Of a stretch of 13,786 nucleotides of DNA, positions 11,558-13,786 are shown piece by piece (positions within the stretch are counted from its first letter, which is position 1; every line of letters starts with the position of its first letter). The position numbers and the translations under genes were made by a program. Under the pieces are notes generated by a model, which made no database searches, had not been told where the DNA came from, and worked only from the letters and a program-made list of their open reading frames with translations. Source of the stretch: Desulfobacterales bacterium. Its GTDB lineage: Bacteria; Desulfobacterota; Desulfobacteria; Desulfobacterales; Desulfobacteraceae. The stretch is from positions 1-13,786 of the forward strand of contig JAKSAU010000012.1 in assembly GCA_022361535.1 (NCBI GenBank), in the 5' to 3' direction.

Positions 11558-13786
11558 TTGAACGCATCATAGAGTGGTCGGTCAAAAACAAATTCATGGT
11601 TCTTCTGTTCACGGTGTTCACTATCTGCGGCGGAACCGTTGCCATGGTCAATATCCCTTTGGATGCCATCCCTGATCTGTCAGACGTCCAGGTCATCGTA
11701 TATACTCAATACCCGGGCCAAGCGCCCCAGGTTGTGGAAGACCAGGTCACCTATCCTTTAACCACGGCCATGCTCAGTGTACCCTTTGCAAAAGTGGTCC
11801 GCGGGTATTCGTTCTTCGGCTATTCTTTTGTCTATATTATTTTTGAAGACGGAACCGATCTGTATTGGGCAAGGTCCAGGGTGCTTGAATACCTTAACGT
11901 GGTCTCAGGACGGCTTCCCCAAGGTGTGACGCCAGGCCTTGGACCGGATGCCACAGGAGTCGGCTGGGTATATGAATATGTTCTCAAAGACACCACAGGA
12001 AAACACGATCTCCAGCAGATGCGCTCCATCCAGGACTGGTATCTTCGGTATGAACTCACCTCTGTGCCCGGGGTATCCGAGGTGGCAAGCATTGGCGGAT
12101 TTGTAAAACAATACCAGGTAGAAATAGATCCCAACCGGCTTTTAGCGTACAACCTGTCCATCCAGTCTGTTAGAAAAGCGATCCAGAGATCCAACAAGGA
12201 TGTGGGAGGCAAACTGGTTGAGATGGGGGAAACCGAATTCATGGTCAGGGGCCTTGGATATATTGAATCCCTTGAAGATCTTGAACAGATTGCCGTGGGT
12301 GTTGATGCCAGCGGCACCCCAATTTTGCTCAAAGCTGTTGCCAATATTCAGATCGGTCCTGAGCTGCGCCGCGGCATTTTAGAGTGGAACGGTGAAGGGG
12401 AAGTTGTCGGGGGGATTGTTGTGATGCGCTCCGGCGAAAATGCCCTTGAAGTCATCCAGCGGGTAAAAGACAAACTAAAGGATCTGGAAAAGGGCCTGCC
12501 AGAAGGCATTACCATTGAAATGGGCTATGACAGGTCTGCTTTAATTGAGCGTGCCGTAACAACGCTTAAGACTAAACTTATCGAAGAAATGATAGTCGTG
12601 GCCCTGATCTGTATTTTGTTTTTACTCCATTTCAGGTCTGCTTTTGTTGCCATATTCACCCTCCCCGTGGGTATTTTAATGTCTTTTGCCGTAATCTATC
12701 CTTTGGGGATCAATGCCAATATCATGAGTCTTGGCGGTATTGCCATTGCCATCGGGGTGATGGTGGATGCATCTGTGGTCCTGGTAGAAAACGCGCACAA
12801 GCACCTTGAGCGGGACAAAGGGAAAAAATCCCATACCCAGATCATTATTGATGCCTCAAAAGAGGTGGGCCCGGCGCTTTTTTATTCTCTGTTAATCATT
12901 ACCATTTCGTTTCTGCCTGTGTTCACTTTAGGAGAGCAGTCAGGGCGCCTGTTCAAACCCCTGGCCTACACCAAAACCTTTGCTATGGCGGCATCCTCCA
13001 TTCTTGCCGTTACAGTCATTCCGGTTCTCATGACCTTTTTTGTAAAGGAAAGAACCTATAAAAAAGGATTGGACAAACGCCGCAAACTGCAGCTTTGGAT
13101 TGGTCTGCCCTTGCTGCCGCCTTTACTTGTCATGGCCGGTTTTGCAGGCGGCATTACCCTGCCGGACTGGGGTTTGGCTGCGGCACTGATCCTGTCTTTG
13201 TTTATCCTGGCCTGCCTGATCCCCCAAAAATTTCTGCCCGAAACCCGCAATCCTTTGAGCCGGTTTTTCATCATGATCTACCTGCCCTTAATCCGGGTTG
13301 TGCTGCGCTGGAAAAAAACAACCATTGCCATTGCCTGTCTGTTTCTGGCCGGTACCTGGTACCCCATGTCCAACCTGGGTTCCGAATTCATGCCCCCTTT
13401 GAACGAAGGAGACCTGCTTTACATGCCAACCACACTGCCGGGAGTTTCCATAACAAAGGCAAGGGAACTGCTCCAGCAAACCGATAAAATCATCCAGAAA
13501 TTTCCTGAAGTCAAACACACATTAGGCAAGATAGGCAGGGCGGAAACGCCTACGGATCCAGCCCCTCTTTCCATGATCGAAACCACGATCATGCTCCGCC
13601 CAAAAATCACATATGAAGAAATACAGGTGGAAAGGTTTTTTTCTGACTGGCCCGGTATATTCAAACGTCCCCTGTCCTGGATCTGGCCTGAAACCAAAAA
13701 AGGAAAAGTACTTCACGAGTGGCGTAAAAAACAAATCGACCGGTTTTTCTCGGACTGGCCCACCTTTTTAAAAACGCCTTTGTCCG
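11554..13786 (+). CDS. cusA: CusA/SilA-like heavy-metal RND efflux pump, 3' end cut off by window edge
   Basis: 744 complete codons of an RND pump; a typical member has about 1040-1050 residues, so roughly a third is missing. TM1 is about 14-34, followed by the family landmarks IPDLSDVQVIVYTQYPGQAPQ and the porter domains. GVMVDASVVLVENAHK carries Asp405, the same number as the proton-relay Asp405 of E. coli CusA. LLYM at 621-624 and PLSM at 671-674 hold Met624 and Met674, the counterparts of CusA Met573 and Met623 in the Cu(I)/Ag(I) site; the third Met lies beyond the window. Both are shifted by 51 residues because of an insertion at about 502-560 containing two additional hydrophobic segments. 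A 16-residue repeat occurs near the cut end. It exchanges protons for metal and drives it through the adaptor and channel. Start: ATGA overlap, AAGGA at 11540-11544. Confidence 0.95.
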   Translation, partial: MIERIIEWSVKNKFMVLLFTVFTICGGTVAMVNIPLDAIPDLSDVQVIVYTQYPGQAPQVVEDQVTYPLTTAMLSVPFAKVVRGYSFFGYSFVYIIFEDGTDLYWARSRVLEYLNVVSGRLPQGVTPGLGPDATGVGWVYEYVLKDTTGKHDLQQMRSIQDWYLRYELTSVPGVSEVASIGGFVKQYQVEIDPNRLLAYNLSIQSVRKAIQRSNKDVGGKLVEMGETEFMVRGLGYIESLEDLEQIAVGVDASGTPILLKAVANIQIGPELRRGILEWNGEGEVVGGIVVMRSGENALEVIQRVKDKLKDLEKGLPEGITIEMGYDRSALIERAVTTLKTKLIEEMIVVALICILFLLHFRSAFVAIFTLPVGILMSFAVIYPLGINANIMSLGGIAIAIGVMVDASVVLVENAHKHLERDKGKKSHTQIIIDASKEVGPALFYSLLIITISFLPVFTLGEQSGRLFKPLAYTKTFAMAASSILAVTVIPVLMTFFVKERTYKKGLDKRRKLQLWIGLPLLPPLLVMAGFAGGITLPDWGLAAALILSLFILACLIPQKFLPETRNPLSRFFIMIYLPLIRVVLRWKKTTIAIACLFLAGTWYPMSNLGSEFMPPLNEGDLLYMPTTLPGVSITKARELLQQTDKIIQKFPEVKHTLGKIGRAETPTDPAPLSMIETTIMLRPKITYEEIQVERFFSDWPGIFKRPLSWIWPETKKGKVLHEWRKKQIDRFFSDWPTFLKTPLS
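13630..13785 (+). repeat. Internal repeat in the pump porter domain (RFFSDWP units)
   Basis: Residues encoded at 13630-13677 (ERFFSDWPGIFKRPLS) and 13738-13785 (DRFFSDWPTFLKTPLS) match at 11 of 16 positions, 36 codons apart. The second unit runs into the window edge, so its full length is unknown. Related pumps usually have one such W-rich segment before the third metal-site methionine. Confidence 0.7.

Noticed and set aside
11832..12344. 170-codon open frame antisense to the RND pump
   Set aside because: It overlaps conserved CusA sequence on the other strand and has no recognisable protein features.
1..13786. CRISPR arrays, tRNA/rRNA genes, insertion sequences, attachment sites
   Set aside because: I saw no regularly spaced repeats, no tRNA-like or rRNA-like sequence, and no transposase or integrase frames.

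Overview
The window looks like a chromosomal segment of a Gram-negative, probably anaerobic bacterium of the Desulfobacterota (Desulfobacterales-like). This placement is an inference. It rests on moderate GC, outer-membrane channels and RND machinery, and a style of signalling gene (a periplasmic NMT1/THI5-type domain fused to a PAS-rich hybrid histidine kinase) that is common in that group. No rRNA, tRNA or phylogenetic marker is present to fix it.

Left part (1-2930) holds small regulator/enzyme pairs. A LysR-type regulator (minus strand, cut by the window edge) is divergent from a small atypical short-chain dehydrogenase (SDR) that has lost the catalytic Tyr and Lys. Behind the SDR lies an unlisted 1394-1585 remnant that reads as the C-terminal part of an RsbW/SpoIIAB-type anti-sigma ATPase. 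Next, a TetR-family repressor (minus) is divergent from a glyoxalase/VOC-fold protein (plus). Their short shared intergenic region carries two strong inverted repeats with the same core, almost certainly the TetR operators; the second overlaps a perfect TATAAT.

Middle part (2932-6264, minus) is one 1110-residue hybrid histidine kinase: secretion signal, periplasmic NMT1/THI5-like binding domain, one transmembrane helix, three PAS-like regions, HisKA, HATPase and a C-terminal receiver.

Right part (6668-13786, plus) is a tightly packed heavy-metal efflux operon of Cus/Sil type. It encodes a His/Met-rich exported protein, two successive TolC-type outer-membrane channels, a CusB-like adaptor with two N-terminal heavy-metal-binding motifs, and a CusA-like RND pump cut by the window end. 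Two methionines of the Cu(I)/Ag(I) pump site known from E. coli CusA are in the expected places, so monovalent copper/silver is the likeliest substrate. The proteins would form an inner membrane-periplasm-outer membrane conduit, with the small exported protein as a probable periplasmic metal handler.

The roughly 400-base region between the divergent kinase and the efflux operon carries a pair of dyad-symmetric direct repeats 22 bases apart, a bulged hairpin and a possible sigma-54 promoter. Points most worth a second look are the tandem outer-membrane channels, an extra transmembrane hairpin and an internal repeat in the pump, a repeated acidic/FF/Met tail on the adaptor, the cysteine motif in the kinase's third PAS region, and the anti-sigma remnant. 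I see no complete previously undescribed system, but the efflux operon is unusual in several separate ways.
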